64,000 nucleotides of DNA from Clostridium tertium. GTDB taxonomy: Bacteria > Bacillota > Clostridia > Clostridiales > Clostridiaceae. Of the stretch, positions 26,075 to 33,328 are shown piece after piece. Location: positions 496,001-560,000 of the forward strand of contig NZ_JAGGJY010000001.1 of assembly GCF_017873245.1 (NCBI RefSeq). Reading direction: 5' to 3'. Below the pieces are notes generated by a model, which worked only from the letters and a program-made list of their open reading frames with translations, was not told the origin of the DNA and made no database searches. Position numbers and translations under genes: made by a program. Position 1 is the stretch's first letter. Every line of letters begins with the position of its first letter.

Positions 26075-26761
26075 ATGAATAGAAAAGTTAATTTAAATAA
26101 TCAAACTATTGAATATGTATTAATTTTTAAGAAAAAGAAAAATATTTCTATAAAGATTGAAAATAGCGGAGAAATAAAAGTACTTGCACCCTTAGGAGTA
26201 GATTATAACTATATTGATGATTTAATTATTAGAAAGGCTAATTGGATATTAAAATCTCTAGATAAGATGAATAAAGAAAGTTCTATTGATAATAAAGCTA
26301 TCTTATTAGGAAAATATTATAATTTAATAATAAATAAATCACATGAAGATAAGATATTTAGGGATAATAGTAATATAATCATAAATAGTAAAGACTTAAA
26401 TAGACAGTATATTGATGAATTATTAATAAGTTGGTATAAGAATATGGCACTAGACATTGTTGGTAAAAGAGTAATGGATATTTCTAATAATATTTATATA
26501 AGGCCTAGTAAGATTATTATAAAAGATCAGAAAAGTCTTTGGGGAAGTTGTAATTCGAGAAGAGAAATAAGATTGAATTGGAGACTTGTTCTTATGCCGC
26601 AATTTGTTGTGGATTATATAATTATTCATGAACTATGTCATATAAAGCAAATGAATCATTCGAAAGAATTTTGGAAATTAGTTGAATCACACTGTCCGAA
26701 TTATAAAGAAAGTAAATATTGGCTAAAGGAAAATGGAGCTATGTTAATGAAGTTAACATAG
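26075..26761 (+). CDS. YgjP-type zinc metallopeptidase (DUF45/M48-like)
   Basis: This 228-residue protein matches the YgjP/DUF45 family: an N-terminal beta domain, then SLWGSCNSRREIRLNWRLVLMP, the zinc motif HELCHIKQMNHSKEFW (HExxH near residues 188-192) and a terminal CPNYKESKYWL. The family is related to wss1/SprT metalloproteases and is cytoplasmic. There is no good ribosome binding site before ATG 26075, so it probably relies on translation of the MFS gene 15 bases upstream. Its stop codon lies inside the terminator stem. Confidence 0.85.
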   Translation: MNRKVNLNNQTIEYVLIFKKKKNISIKIENSGEIKVLAPLGVDYNYIDDLIIRKANWILKSLDKMNKESSIDNKAILLGKYYNLIINKSHEDKIFRDNSNIIINSKDLNRQYIDELLISWYKNMALDIVGKRVMDISNNIYIRPSKIIIKDQKSLWGSCNSRREIRLNWRLVLMPQFVVDYIIIHELCHIKQMNHSKEFWKLVESHCPNYKESKYWLKENGAMLMKLT

Positions 26762-26771
26762 CTCCATTTCT
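26732..26771 (+). terminator. terminator overlapping the metallopeptidase 3' end
   Basis: A perfect 16-bp stem (26732-26747 with 26753-26768) around a 5-nt loop contains the last nine codons and the stop codon of the upstream gene, followed by T. Confidence 0.85.
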
Positions 26772-27036
26772 TAGAATAAATCTATACTTTTATATCTAAC
26801 CTTATACATGACAATAGTTGATATTAATTGACTTTATTAAATGTAGGTAAATATAAAATAATAACTTTAAACATTCATATTATTTATATAATATAATTTT
26901 ATAATTAATAATATTAAAATTAAATTTTTAAATAAATTATCTAAATAAAAAATTATTAATTGAAATGTAGACTAAGTTTTTTATAAAAAATTTGGAATAC
27001 TAATTATATTAAATTTATAAACTTAGGAGGAAATAT

Positions 27037-27582
27037 ATGAAGAAGATTATTATTTTATTATTTTTAGTGGTTTCAACATTTTACTCTTGCAGTAACAAAG
27101 AAATTAATAGTAAAACTGAATCTAATATTCAAGATAAAACAGAAGATAAGCAAAGAACTATAAAAGATAATGATGATACTGTAATTTTAAAAGCTTCATT
27201 TAAAGAAAAAAATGTAGAGATAGAAGATTTAATTAAAAAAGTACAAGAAGATTTAAGTTCAAAAGGATCTGTAATAAGTGTAGTAAATAGAGAAGGGGAT
27301 TGTATTTATATAATGACTACCGAATCAGAAGCTAAAGATATACGGATTCATAAGATAAATGCATCTAAAGGCTTAAATTCTAGTGACTATATAAAGGGAC
27401 AAAGAAATACTAATTATGAAAAAGTTTCTGAAAGTATAAAAGGTGGAGAATATTTAATAATTCCAATTAAAGCAGAAAATGAGTTTACTGAAGAGGCAAT
27501 TTCATGGATTTCTAAGGATGGGAAAGTTAAAGTTTATGAAACGAAAGGAGAAAGAAGTTCCGAAATAAATATGTTTAATTAG
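27037..27582 (+). CDS. putative lipoprotein of unknown function
   Basis: The 181-residue protein starts MKKIIILLFLVVSTFYSCSNKE, a hydrophobic signal with a possible lipobox Cys at residue 18; the preceding FYS is not an ideal lipobox. A charged linker (residues 20-55) leads to a domain of about 120 residues with alternating strands (EKNVEIEDLIKKVQEDLSS, SVISVVNREGDCIYIMTT, GEYLIIPIKAE). No family was recognised. It is probably anchored to the outer face of the membrane. AGGAGG precedes the ATG. Confidence 0.65.
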   Translation: MKKIIILLFLVVSTFYSCSNKEINSKTESNIQDKTEDKQRTIKDNDDTVILKASFKEKNVEIEDLIKKVQEDLSSKGSVISVVNREGDCIYIMTTESEAKDIRIHKINASKGLNSSDYIKGQRNTNYEKVSESIKGGEYLIIPIKAENEFTEEAISWISKDGKVKVYETKGERSSEINMFN

Positions 27583-27738
27583 GAATGGGAGTATGCTAAT
27601 TATATTTTCTATTTATGTGGAATGTTCTAGAGACCTATCATGAACTTATTTAATTTTTATAATACTTTATTTACTGGAGACAGAATTTTTTAAGAACTGG
27701 ATATATATCCTTTTATTAAATATGATAAAACAAACTAA

Positions 27739-27948
27739 AATGATGATTCAAAAAGGAATAAAAAATTTCTTAATAATAGAACATCATTAGTTAATAGATT
27801 ATCCACTATAAGGGAGTGTAACAGGAATATAGTATTAGAAAATGGTGAAACTAAAGAATGTGGGTCTCAAGAGGAATTAATAGCGATAAAAGATTTTTAT
27901 TATAATTTATATAGAACTCAATATAGTTTTTTGAATCAAGATGAATAA
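27739..27948 (+). pseudogene. C-terminal remnant of an ABC exporter ATPase
   Basis: The open frame here has no start, but from 27772 it reads NNRTSLVNRLSTIRECNRNI, then VLENGETKECGSQEELIA and FYYNLYRTQYSFL, ending at TAA 27946-27948. This is the H-loop and C-terminus of an exporter ATPase; the matching tail of the intact ABC subunit at 35563-37422 is KNRTSFIIAHRLSTIKDADL and on. The conserved IAHR is changed to VNR, losing the H-loop histidine. Everything upstream (27583-27738) is non-coding. It is the leftover tail of a deleted exporter gene. Confidence 0.75.
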
Positions 27949-28043
27949 AATATGAAATTTTTTTTAAAATAATACTAGAAAAAAACACTTATAGTATTTA
28001 TAATTAACTTATAAAACTATAGAAAAGTATTAAGGAGATGAAC

Positions 28044-28271
28044 ATGAGAGCCGTATATAGAAATCCAAAGGAATTAGCAACTTGTTTAAAGGACTTAGTA
28101 GATAATTATTTAGAAGATTTACTGAGTTATGAAAATTTAGAAAGTAAAATTAAGAAAATAGTTGAAGCAAATGGAGATAGAGTTTATAAAGATGGAAAAA
28201 TATCATTAAAACTATATCCATATTTGGGTGATGAAAGAATAGAAATTATTGATAAAATAATTAAGGAATAA
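28044..28271 (+). CDS. small conserved clostridial protein (TIGR04540-like)
   Basis: The start is ATG 28044, 6 nt after AAGGAG; the ATG at 28038 is too close to that site. The 75-residue product (MRAVYRNPKELATCLKDLVDNY...) has one long amphipathic helix, then KIVEANGDRVYKDGKISLKL and a helical end. It resembles the small, uncharacterised clostridial family TIGR04540; I hold that name at moderate confidence. There is no signal peptide or membrane segment, and a terminator follows. Confidence 0.65.
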   Translation: MRAVYRNPKELATCLKDLVDNYLEDLLSYENLESKIKKIVEANGDRVYKDGKISLKLYPYLGDERIEIIDKIIKE

Positions 28272-28277
28272 AAAATG

Positions 28278-28307
28278 GCCTCCATAGAGTATACTATGGA
28301 GGCTTTA
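28278..28307. terminator. terminator between convergent small genes
   Basis: GCCTCCATAG and CTATGGAGGC form a 10-bp perfect stem with a 6-nt loop and a T-rich tail. Confidence 0.8.
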
Positions 28308-28327
28308 TCTAATAAATTTTTACTTTT

Positions 28328-28546
28328 TTATAAATTAAAAATAGATAATTTCTTTTCTTCATATGGAATCTTGTCTAGTGAATGTTTTAGTGTTAAAAAG
28401 TCCATTTCTACTCTATCAATTTTACCTGATAAAATTTCTTTTTCTCTTTCTGTTTTTGCTTTTTGATTTTCATTAAGTAATATACTTAATTCCTCAGAAA
28501 GTTCAAACATTCTTAATGCTGCTTCATAGCAGTTATTTATTTTCAT
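28328..28546 (-). CDS. small helical protein of unknown function
   Basis: The start is ATG 28546 behind AAGGACGTG, giving 72 residues beginning MKINNCYEAALRMFELSEEL. It is predicted to be almost entirely helical and charged, a likely two-helix hairpin (AALRMFELSEELSILLNENQ, then EKEILSGKIDRVEMDFLTLK). The size recalls Spo0E-like phosphatases, but the SQELD signature is missing, so I do not assign that family. Its promoter carries a striking palindrome over the -10 box. Confidence 0.6.
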   Translation of the reverse strand: MKINNCYEAALRMFELSEELSILLNENQKAKTEREKEILSGKIDRVEMDFLTLKHSLDKIPYEEKKLSIFNL

Positions 28547-28558
28547 AAAATCACGTCC

Positions 28559-28585
28559 TTGTATAATATTAACAATATTATACAA
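28559..28585 (-). promoter_or_regulatory. operator-like palindrome over a -10 box
   Basis: TTGTATAATATT and AATATTATACAA are exact reverse complements around a 3-nt centre. On the minus strand the palindrome covers the -10 box and start site of the gene at 28328-28546. A repressor bound here would block transcription; the regulator is unknown. Confidence 0.6.
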
Positions 28586-28605
28586 TATATGTAATAAATT
28601 ATCAA
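28577..28605 (-). promoter_or_regulatory. sigma-A promoter of the small helical protein
   Basis: On the minus strand TTGATA (28600-28605), a 17-nt spacer and TATAAT (28577-28582) make a near-consensus promoter. Confidence 0.65.
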
Positions 28606-28705
28606 ATTGCTTAAATGTTTTCAGCTGGAGAAAGACAAAAAATTATTTATATAAATAAAATGTTAAATCATATTGGATTAAGGTAAAAATAAAAGGAGTA
28701 TAAAG

Positions 28706-29332
28706 ATGATAAATGATGTTATTAAAAAATTTTATAATAATATTCCATATATAAATGGATGGCAAAAAATGAAAAGAGCTTCTGTAGCTATATTACTCGT
28801 AGAAGTAGAGGGTAAATTAAATATAGTTTTTGAAGTTAGGGCAAAGCATATGAGAAGTCAACCAGGAGATATTTCTTTTCCAGGAGGTAAGATAGATTTA
28901 AAAGAAAATGAAAAGGAAGCTGTAACTAGAGAAGTATGTGAGGAATTGGGTTTATCAAATGAAGATTTTGAAATAATAGCTCCACTTAATTTATTAGTTA
29001 CTCATTATAGTTTGCTAATACATCCCTTTATTGGATATATTAAAAATTTTGATAACATAAATATTAATAAAGATGAAGTTGATCATATATTTTTAGTTCC
29101 ATTAGATTACTTATTAAATAACGAGCCTAGAATAGAAAAAAGTAAGATTATAGCTAATCGCTCAGAAGATTTTCCTTATGATTTAATAAATGGAGGTAAG
29201 AATTATAAGTTTAAAGAGGGAGTATATAGATCATTATTTTATAAATATGAGAATTATGTTATTTGGGGTATTACAGCATTAATATTAGAAGATTTTTTGA
29301 ATGATTTTAATAAAGATATGACTAAAGGCTAG
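28706..29332 (+). CDS. NUDIX hydrolase, CoA pyrophosphatase type
   Basis: This 208-residue protein has the NUDIX box GGKIDLKENEKEAV...REVCEELGL around residues 60-83, with the RExxEE core. The preceding HMRSQPGDISFPGG matches the UPF0035/NudL motif typical of CoA-cleaving members. These enzymes hydrolyse CoA or its derivatives to 3',5'-ADP and phosphopantetheine. The assignment to CoA is from this motif, not from tests. AAAGGAGT precedes the ATG. The downstream terminator begins just before its stop codon. Confidence 0.87.
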   Translation: MINDVIKKFYNNIPYINGWQKMKRASVAILLVEVEGKLNIVFEVRAKHMRSQPGDISFPGGKIDLKENEKEAVTREVCEELGLSNEDFEIIAPLNLLVTHYSLLIHPFIGYIKNFDNININKDEVDHIFLVPLDYLLNNEPRIEKSKIIANRSEDFPYDLINGGKNYKFKEGVYRSLFYKYENYVIWGITALILEDFLNDFNKDMTKG

Positions 29333-29353
29333 GAAATTCCTAGCCTTATATTT
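29325..29353. terminator. terminator between NUDIX and purine permease genes
   Basis: AAGGCTAGG and CCTAGCCTT form a 9-bp perfect stem with a 5-nt loop followed by TATATTTTT, between convergent genes; it contains the NUDIX stop codon. Confidence 0.82.
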
Positions 29354-30640
29354 TTAAATACTATGTAGTATAAAATATACTATAAATACAAATGAAATTA
29401 TATACATCACAATAGAAAGTTGATCTTTTTTCTTCGTTATAAGTTTCATTATTGTATATGATATAAATCCAAATGCAATACCATCTACTATACTAAAGGT
29501 TAGTGGTATTAAAACAATAATTAAAAATGATGGAATTGCTTCTGAAATATCATTAAAGTCTATATTAACTATTCCTTTAATCATTAAACTTCCTATAATA
29601 ATTAAAATTGGAGCAATTACTTCATTAGGAATCAAATTTATAAATGGAATGAATAATAAGGATATTAAAAGTAGTAATCCTGAAATTAATGATGTTAAAC
29701 CAGTTTTTCCCCCAGCAGCTATTCCGGCTGTTCCTTCTACTGTAGAAACAGAAGGACTTGTTCCAAATAAACCACATGCTATTGTTGATATTGCTATAGC
29801 ATTTAATGCTTTACTTTGCTTTTCAGGAGCTTTTAAAAGTCCATTTATTTGTCCATGTAGTAAACCTATATTTTCAAAAATTAATACTAAAGTTAATGAA
29901 AAAGTAGAAATCCAAAAAGGAATAGTGAAAAATGCACTTAAATCTATATTAAATAGAATTCCTTTATATTCATTAAAATTAGGTAATGAAAACTTTAAGC
30001 CTGTTGTATCAACAAGGTTTAATAAAATTGCAGCTATAGTACCAACAACTATACTTATTAAAAATCCACCAGGAATATTTTTAGCAAATAATATTACTGT
30101 TAATAAAAACATAGCTATGAAAAATATTACCCTTGGATCTGAAAGTGATCCGATTTTGACCATTGTAGATGGATCTGAAATAATTAGACCTCCTTTTTGA
30201 AAGCCTAAAAATGTAATAAATAATCCTATTCCAATAGTTATCGATTCCTTTAATGAATTAGGTATAGATGTATCTAGTATTTTAGATAAAGGTGTAATAG
30301 CAACAATTAAAAATAATATTCCAGCCATAACAACACTTGCTAATGCTTGATTAAATGATAATCCCATACTTAGTATAATTGTATAAGTAAATAGTGCATT
30401 AATTCCCATACCAGGCATAATTACAAGTGGTGTATTACTCATGAAAGACACTAATAAGCATCCTACAAATGAAGCAAGTACAGTTGCAATTATAAGTGGT
30501 TCTTGTGATTTACCTCCATCACTTAAAATACTAGCATTAACTACAATAATATATACTGCAGCAAAAAAAGAAGTTAAACCAGCTACTAGCTCAGTTTTAA
30601 AATTAGTTTTGTGTTCCTTAAGTTTAAATAATTTGTCCAT
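29354..30640 (-). CDS. NCS2-family purine permease (PbuG/AzgA-like)
   Basis: The 428-residue protein has about 12-14 hydrophobic segments and the AzgA/PbuG hallmarks: FKLKEHKTNFKTELVAGLTSFFAAVYIIVVN at the start, MPGMGINALFTYT, GIGLFITFLGFQKGGL, and GTSPSVSTVEGTAGIAAGGKTGLT near residues 280-305. It imports hypoxanthine, guanine or adenine with protons. The start ATG abuts GAAAGG, while a better AGAGG lies 14 nt upstream, an unusual arrangement. A G-rich element lies 29 nt before the start. I looked for a purine riboswitch in the leader and did not see one. Confidence 0.88.
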   Translation of the reverse strand: MDKLFKLKEHKTNFKTELVAGLTSFFAAVYIIVVNASILSDGGKSQEPLIIATVLASFVGCLLVSFMSNTPLVIMPGMGINALFTYTIILSMGLSFNQALASVVMAGILFLIVAITPLSKILDTSIPNSLKESITIGIGLFITFLGFQKGGLIISDPSTMVKIGSLSDPRVIFFIAMFLLTVILFAKNIPGGFLISIVVGTIAAILLNLVDTTGLKFSLPNFNEYKGILFNIDLSAFFTIPFWISTFSLTLVLIFENIGLLHGQINGLLKAPEKQSKALNAIAISTIACGLFGTSPSVSTVEGTAGIAAGGKTGLTSLISGLLLLISLLFIPFINLIPNEVIAPILIIIGSLMIKGIVNIDFNDISEAIPSFLIIVLIPLTFSIVDGIAFGFISYTIMKLITKKKDQLSIVMYIISFVFIVYFILHSI

Positions 30641-30668
30641 CCTTTCTGTAAAAACCTCTTTTCTTTAT

Positions 30669-30686
30669 CCCTCACCCGCCCGCACC
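30669..30686 (-). promoter_or_regulatory. G-rich leader element (possible G-quadruplex)
   Basis: On the minus strand the leader of the purine permease reads GGTGCGGGCGGGTGAGGG: four G-tracts (2, 3, 3 and 3) with loops of 1-3 nt. It lies 29 nt before the start codon and is the most GC-rich short segment in the window. It could fold as a two-layer G-quadruplex in mRNA. No match to a known riboswitch was evident. Confidence 0.5.
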
Positions 30687-30870
30687 GATTGATGTCTAAA
30701 TAATTATATCATTAAATTTTTAAATTTAAAGAGTAGAAATAAATTAAAGTCAAATTTTATATATAAAAAGACAAAAAATTATATTCAAATATATTTTTGC
30801 AAAATTACAACAAAATTATTCGTTAAATCATAGTATATAGAAGATATTAATAGAGTAAAGGGGGATAACT

Positions 30871-32013
30871 TTGACAAATAGAATTACTATAAGTTTATGT
30901 ATGATAGTAAAAGATGAAGAAAAGACATTAGCAAGATGCTTATCTTCAGTAAAAGATATAATTGATGAAATGATCATTGTAGATACTGGTTCTACGGATA
31001 AAACTGTTGATATAGCTAAAAGCTTTAATAGCCAAATATATAGTTTTAAGTGGATTGATGACTTTTCAAAAGCTAGGAACTATGCTTTTAGCAAAGCTAC
31101 TAAAGAATATATTTTTTGGCTTGATGCAGACGACTATTTGGATGAGGATAATATAGAAAAATTCAAAATATTAAAAGAAACTTTTGATAGAAATGTTGAT
31201 ACTGTAACTATGGAATATTCTTTAAATAGGGATGTAAATGGTAATACAACTTATTCCTTAAAGAGAAATCGATTAGTAAAAAGATCTAAGGGTTTCAAAT
31301 GGATAGGAAGAATTCACGAATATTTAGAAGTAGGAGGAATTAGTTTAAATAGTGATATATCCGTAAATCATGGAAAAGTTAAACCTAGTGGGGATAGAAA
31401 TCTGACCATATTTAAAAAGATGGAAGAAGAAGGAGAGAAATTTAGCGTAAGAGATATGTTTTATTATGCTAATGAGCTATACTATAATGGCTTATATGAG
31501 GAAGCTACAAAAAAATATGAAGCTTTTTTAGATACTAAATTAGGTTGGGTGGAAGATGTAAAAACTGCTATAGCTAATTTGATTCAATGCTATACTAATA
31601 CAAATAAACCAGAAAAGAAAATAGGAATAATTTTAAAGTCCTTTGAATTTGATGTTCCTAGGGCTGATATTTGTTGTAGACTTGCAGAAATATTTTTAAG
31701 CAAGAAACAAATTAAGCAAGCAATTTTTTGGTATAAAATTGCAATGGGATGCATTCATGAAAAAGATAATCTTGGAATAGATAACCGAGATTATTATACT
31801 TGGATACCAAGTATTCAATTATGTGTTTGTTATTCTATCCTAGGTGATTATGATGCTGCTTATTATTATAATGAATTAACAGCGCTATATGGTGGAAATA
31901 TAGAGAAGGTAGATTATAACAGAAAATTTCTAAAATCTAAATTTGAGGAGCTTGGAAAAACTACTCCGGATCTTGATTATAAGTTGATTGATAGAAGATA
32001 TAGATTTTTTTAA
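30871..32013 (+). CDS. family 2 glycosyltransferase with C-terminal TPR region
   Basis: A TTG start behind AAAGGGGG gives 380 residues. The GT-A domain (1-230) has ISLCMIVKDEEKTLARCLSSV, the nucleotide-binding IIVDTGSTDKT and the metal motif WLDADDYL (DxD near residues 89-91). This is followed by helical repeats (MFYYANELYYNGLYEEATKK, AEIFLSKKQIKQAIFWYKIA) resembling TPRs. This layout occurs in the SunS-like and other Firmicutes glycosyltransferases that modify peptides or proteins; the acceptor here is unknown. It is a single gene with its own terminator, so there is no pathway context. Confidence 0.82.
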   Translation: MTNRITISLCMIVKDEEKTLARCLSSVKDIIDEMIIVDTGSTDKTVDIAKSFNSQIYSFKWIDDFSKARNYAFSKATKEYIFWLDADDYLDEDNIEKFKILKETFDRNVDTVTMEYSLNRDVNGNTTYSLKRNRLVKRSKGFKWIGRIHEYLEVGGISLNSDISVNHGKVKPSGDRNLTIFKKMEEEGEKFSVRDMFYYANELYYNGLYEEATKKYEAFLDTKLGWVEDVKTAIANLIQCYTNTNKPEKKIGIILKSFEFDVPRADICCRLAEIFLSKKQIKQAIFWYKIAMGCIHEKDNLGIDNRDYYTWIPSIQLCVCYSILGDYDAAYYYNELTALYGGNIEKVDYNRKFLKSKFEELGKTTPDLDYKLIDRRYRFF

Positions 32014-32026
32014 ATAGTATAATAAA

Positions 32027-32059
32027 GTGTTGTCGTATTGTGCGATAACACATTTTTTT
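32027..32059 (+). terminator. terminator after glycosyltransferase
   Basis: GTGTTGTCG pairs with CGATAACAC (9 bp, one wobble, 7-nt loop), followed by eight T. Confidence 0.85.
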
Positions 32060-32121
32060 TATTAACTTATTTGAATATAATATATATTTAAAAGTACATA
32101 CTATTTATATAACTAAATATA

Positions 32122-32149
32122 TTGACAAATATATTTTAAATATTATAAT
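32122..32149 (+). promoter_or_regulatory. sigma-A promoter of csoR-copZ
   Basis: TTGACA (32122-32127), a 16-nt spacer and TATAAT (32144-32149) make a near-consensus promoter upstream of the metal-responsive operon. Confidence 0.65.
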
Positions 32150-32161
32150 TTAATTATAATA

Positions 32162-32176
32162 CACCCCTAGAGGGTG
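32162..32176 (+). promoter_or_regulatory. CsoR-type operator
   Basis: The sequence CACCCCTAGAGGGTG is an inverted repeat with the C/G-tract pattern of CsoR operators. It lies between the promoter and the ribosome binding site of csoR, consistent with autorepression relieved by Cu(I). Confidence 0.6.
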
Positions 32177-32190
32177 GGGGGAGGTATATT

Positions 32191-32457
32191 ATGAATGAAG
32201 AGAGAAAGAAATCATTACAATCTTTAAAAACTGCTAAAGGACAAATTGATGGAATAATAAAGATGATTGAAGAGGATAGATATTGTATTGATATTTCAAA
32301 TCAAATTTTTGCTGCCCAGTCATTATTAAAGAAAGCAAATCTTATAATATTAGAAAATCATTTGTCTCATTGTGTTAAAGATGCTTGTATTAGTGGTGAT
32401 GGAGACGAGAAAATAAATGAAATTATGAAAATATTAGATAAAGTTATAACGAGATAA
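32191..32457 (+). CDS. csoR: CsoR-family copper-sensing repressor
   Basis: This 88-residue all-helical protein belongs to the CsoR/RcnR (DUF156) family. The Cu(I) ligands are present with the spacing of authentic CsoR: Cys32 (RYCIDI), His57 and Cys61 (ENHLSHC). The basic helix SLKTAKGQIDGIIKMI binds DNA. It represses its own operon until Cu(I) binds. A matching operator lies just upstream, and the copper chaperone gene follows after 24 bases. The usual third partner, a CopA P-type ATPase, is not in this locus. Confidence 0.9.
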   Translation: MNEERKKSLQSLKTAKGQIDGIIKMIEEDRYCIDISNQIFAAQSLLKKANLIILENHLSHCVKDACISGDGDEKINEIMKILDKVITR

Positions 32458-32481
32458 ATTATTAAAGTGGAGGTTTTTAAT

Positions 32482-32691
32482 ATGAAAAAGAAAATAAATA
32501 TTGAAGGTATGAGTTGTGGACATTGTGTTGCACATGTAAAGGAAGCATTAGAAGAAATAAGTGGAGTTGAAATTTTAGAAGTTAACTTAGAAGGTAAAAA
32601 TGCTTTAGTTAATACAGAAGTTGAAGACAATACTTTAATAGCAGCCATAGATGAAGCAGGCTATGATGTAATATCAATAGACAAATTATAG
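32482..32691 (+). CDS. copZ: copper chaperone CopZ (heavy-metal-associated domain)
   Basis: The start is ATG 32482, 7 nt after GGAGGT, giving 69 residues. It is a single HMA domain with the metal motif MSCGHC (Cys12, Cys15) and the usual beta-alpha-beta pattern ending AAIDEAGYDVISID. It carries Cu(I) to a CopA ATPase or the repressor. It is cotranscribed with csoR and ends at a terminator. Confidence 0.9.
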   Translation: MKKKINIEGMSCGHCVAHVKEALEEISGVEILEVNLEGKNALVNTEVEDNTLIAAIDEAGYDVISIDKL

Positions 32692-32696
32692 AAATT

Positions 32697-32727
32697 GAAA
32701 ATGAGCAATATTAATTGCTCATTTTTT
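32697..32727. terminator. terminator between copZ and marR
   Basis: AAATGAGCAAT pairs with ATTGCTCATTT around a 4-nt loop, followed by T; the genes on either side converge. Confidence 0.85.
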
Positions 32728-33165
32728 TAGTTTAATTAATATGTCATACATCTCCCTTATTGAAGCATCTAATTTATATAAATCTTCATCATTTAAAGTT
32801 GAAATTTTATTAAATAAATTATTTTTTATTTCACGCTTTTTATTTTTTAGAAGGTTATGAGCTTTTTCAGTTAGTTCTATATTTATTTTTCTTCTATCAT
32901 TTGGATCTGTATACCTATTTACAAGCCCATTACTTATTAATTTATCTATTATTGGAGTCATATTTGGCTTAGATATATCTAAGCATTTAGCAACATCAGA
33001 TACTGACATCGATTTCTTTTGTGAGAGATAAAATATTACTTTCACATGAGAGGGAGGAATGGAAACCCCTTTAACCATTTCGCTTGGATTGAATAATCTA
33101 TTATGTATTTGGAATAATAGATTAAGTAAATTATCAGATATATCATGTAGTTCATTATTATTCAT
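32719..33165 (-). CDS. MarR-family transcriptional regulator
   Basis: The 148-residue protein has the MarR winged-helix core: SMSVSDVAKCLDISKPNMTPIIDKLISNGLVNRYTDPNDRRKINIELTEKA is readable as recognition helix plus wing, with the conserved D-R pair near residues 95-97. It is transcribed divergently from the two-gene ABC exporter, 163 bases apart, the normal setting for a ligand-responsive repressor of an efflux pump. AGGAGG precedes its ATG. The ligand is unknown. Confidence 0.85.
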   Translation of the reverse strand: MNNNELHDISDNLLNLLFQIHNRLFNPSEMVKGVSIPPSHVKVIFYLSQKKSMSVSDVAKCLDISKPNMTPIIDKLISNGLVNRYTDPNDRRKINIELTEKAHNLLKNKKREIKNNLFNKISTLNDEDLYKLDASIREMYDILIKLKK

Positions 33166-33237
33166 ATAGTCCCTCCTAAGTATTTATAACAATTTAATTA
33201 TAAACTATTTTTTTTTATTATACAACTATAAATGTTA

Positions 33238-33266
33238 TTGACATATAATAGTTATGAAAATATAAT
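33238..33266 (+). promoter_or_regulatory. sigma-A promoter of the ABC exporter operon
   Basis: TTGACA (33238-33243), a 17-nt spacer and TATAAT (33261-33266) are both consensus. An AACTAT/ATAGTT pair flanks the -35 box (around 33224-33254) and is a weak candidate for the MarR site. Confidence 0.7.
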
Positions 33267-33328
33267 TAATATATATTTCTAAATAATTAACTTAAAAATA
33301 AAGCAGGATTTGAAAGGAGATAAATAAA

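Noticed and set aside
28328-28546. Spo0E-like phosphatase
   Set aside because: The size fits, but the SQELD signature needed to call the family is missing.
30641-30870. Purine riboswitch upstream of the purine permease
   Set aside because: The conserved purine-aptamer core and its loop-loop pairing could not be found; only the G-rich element stands out.
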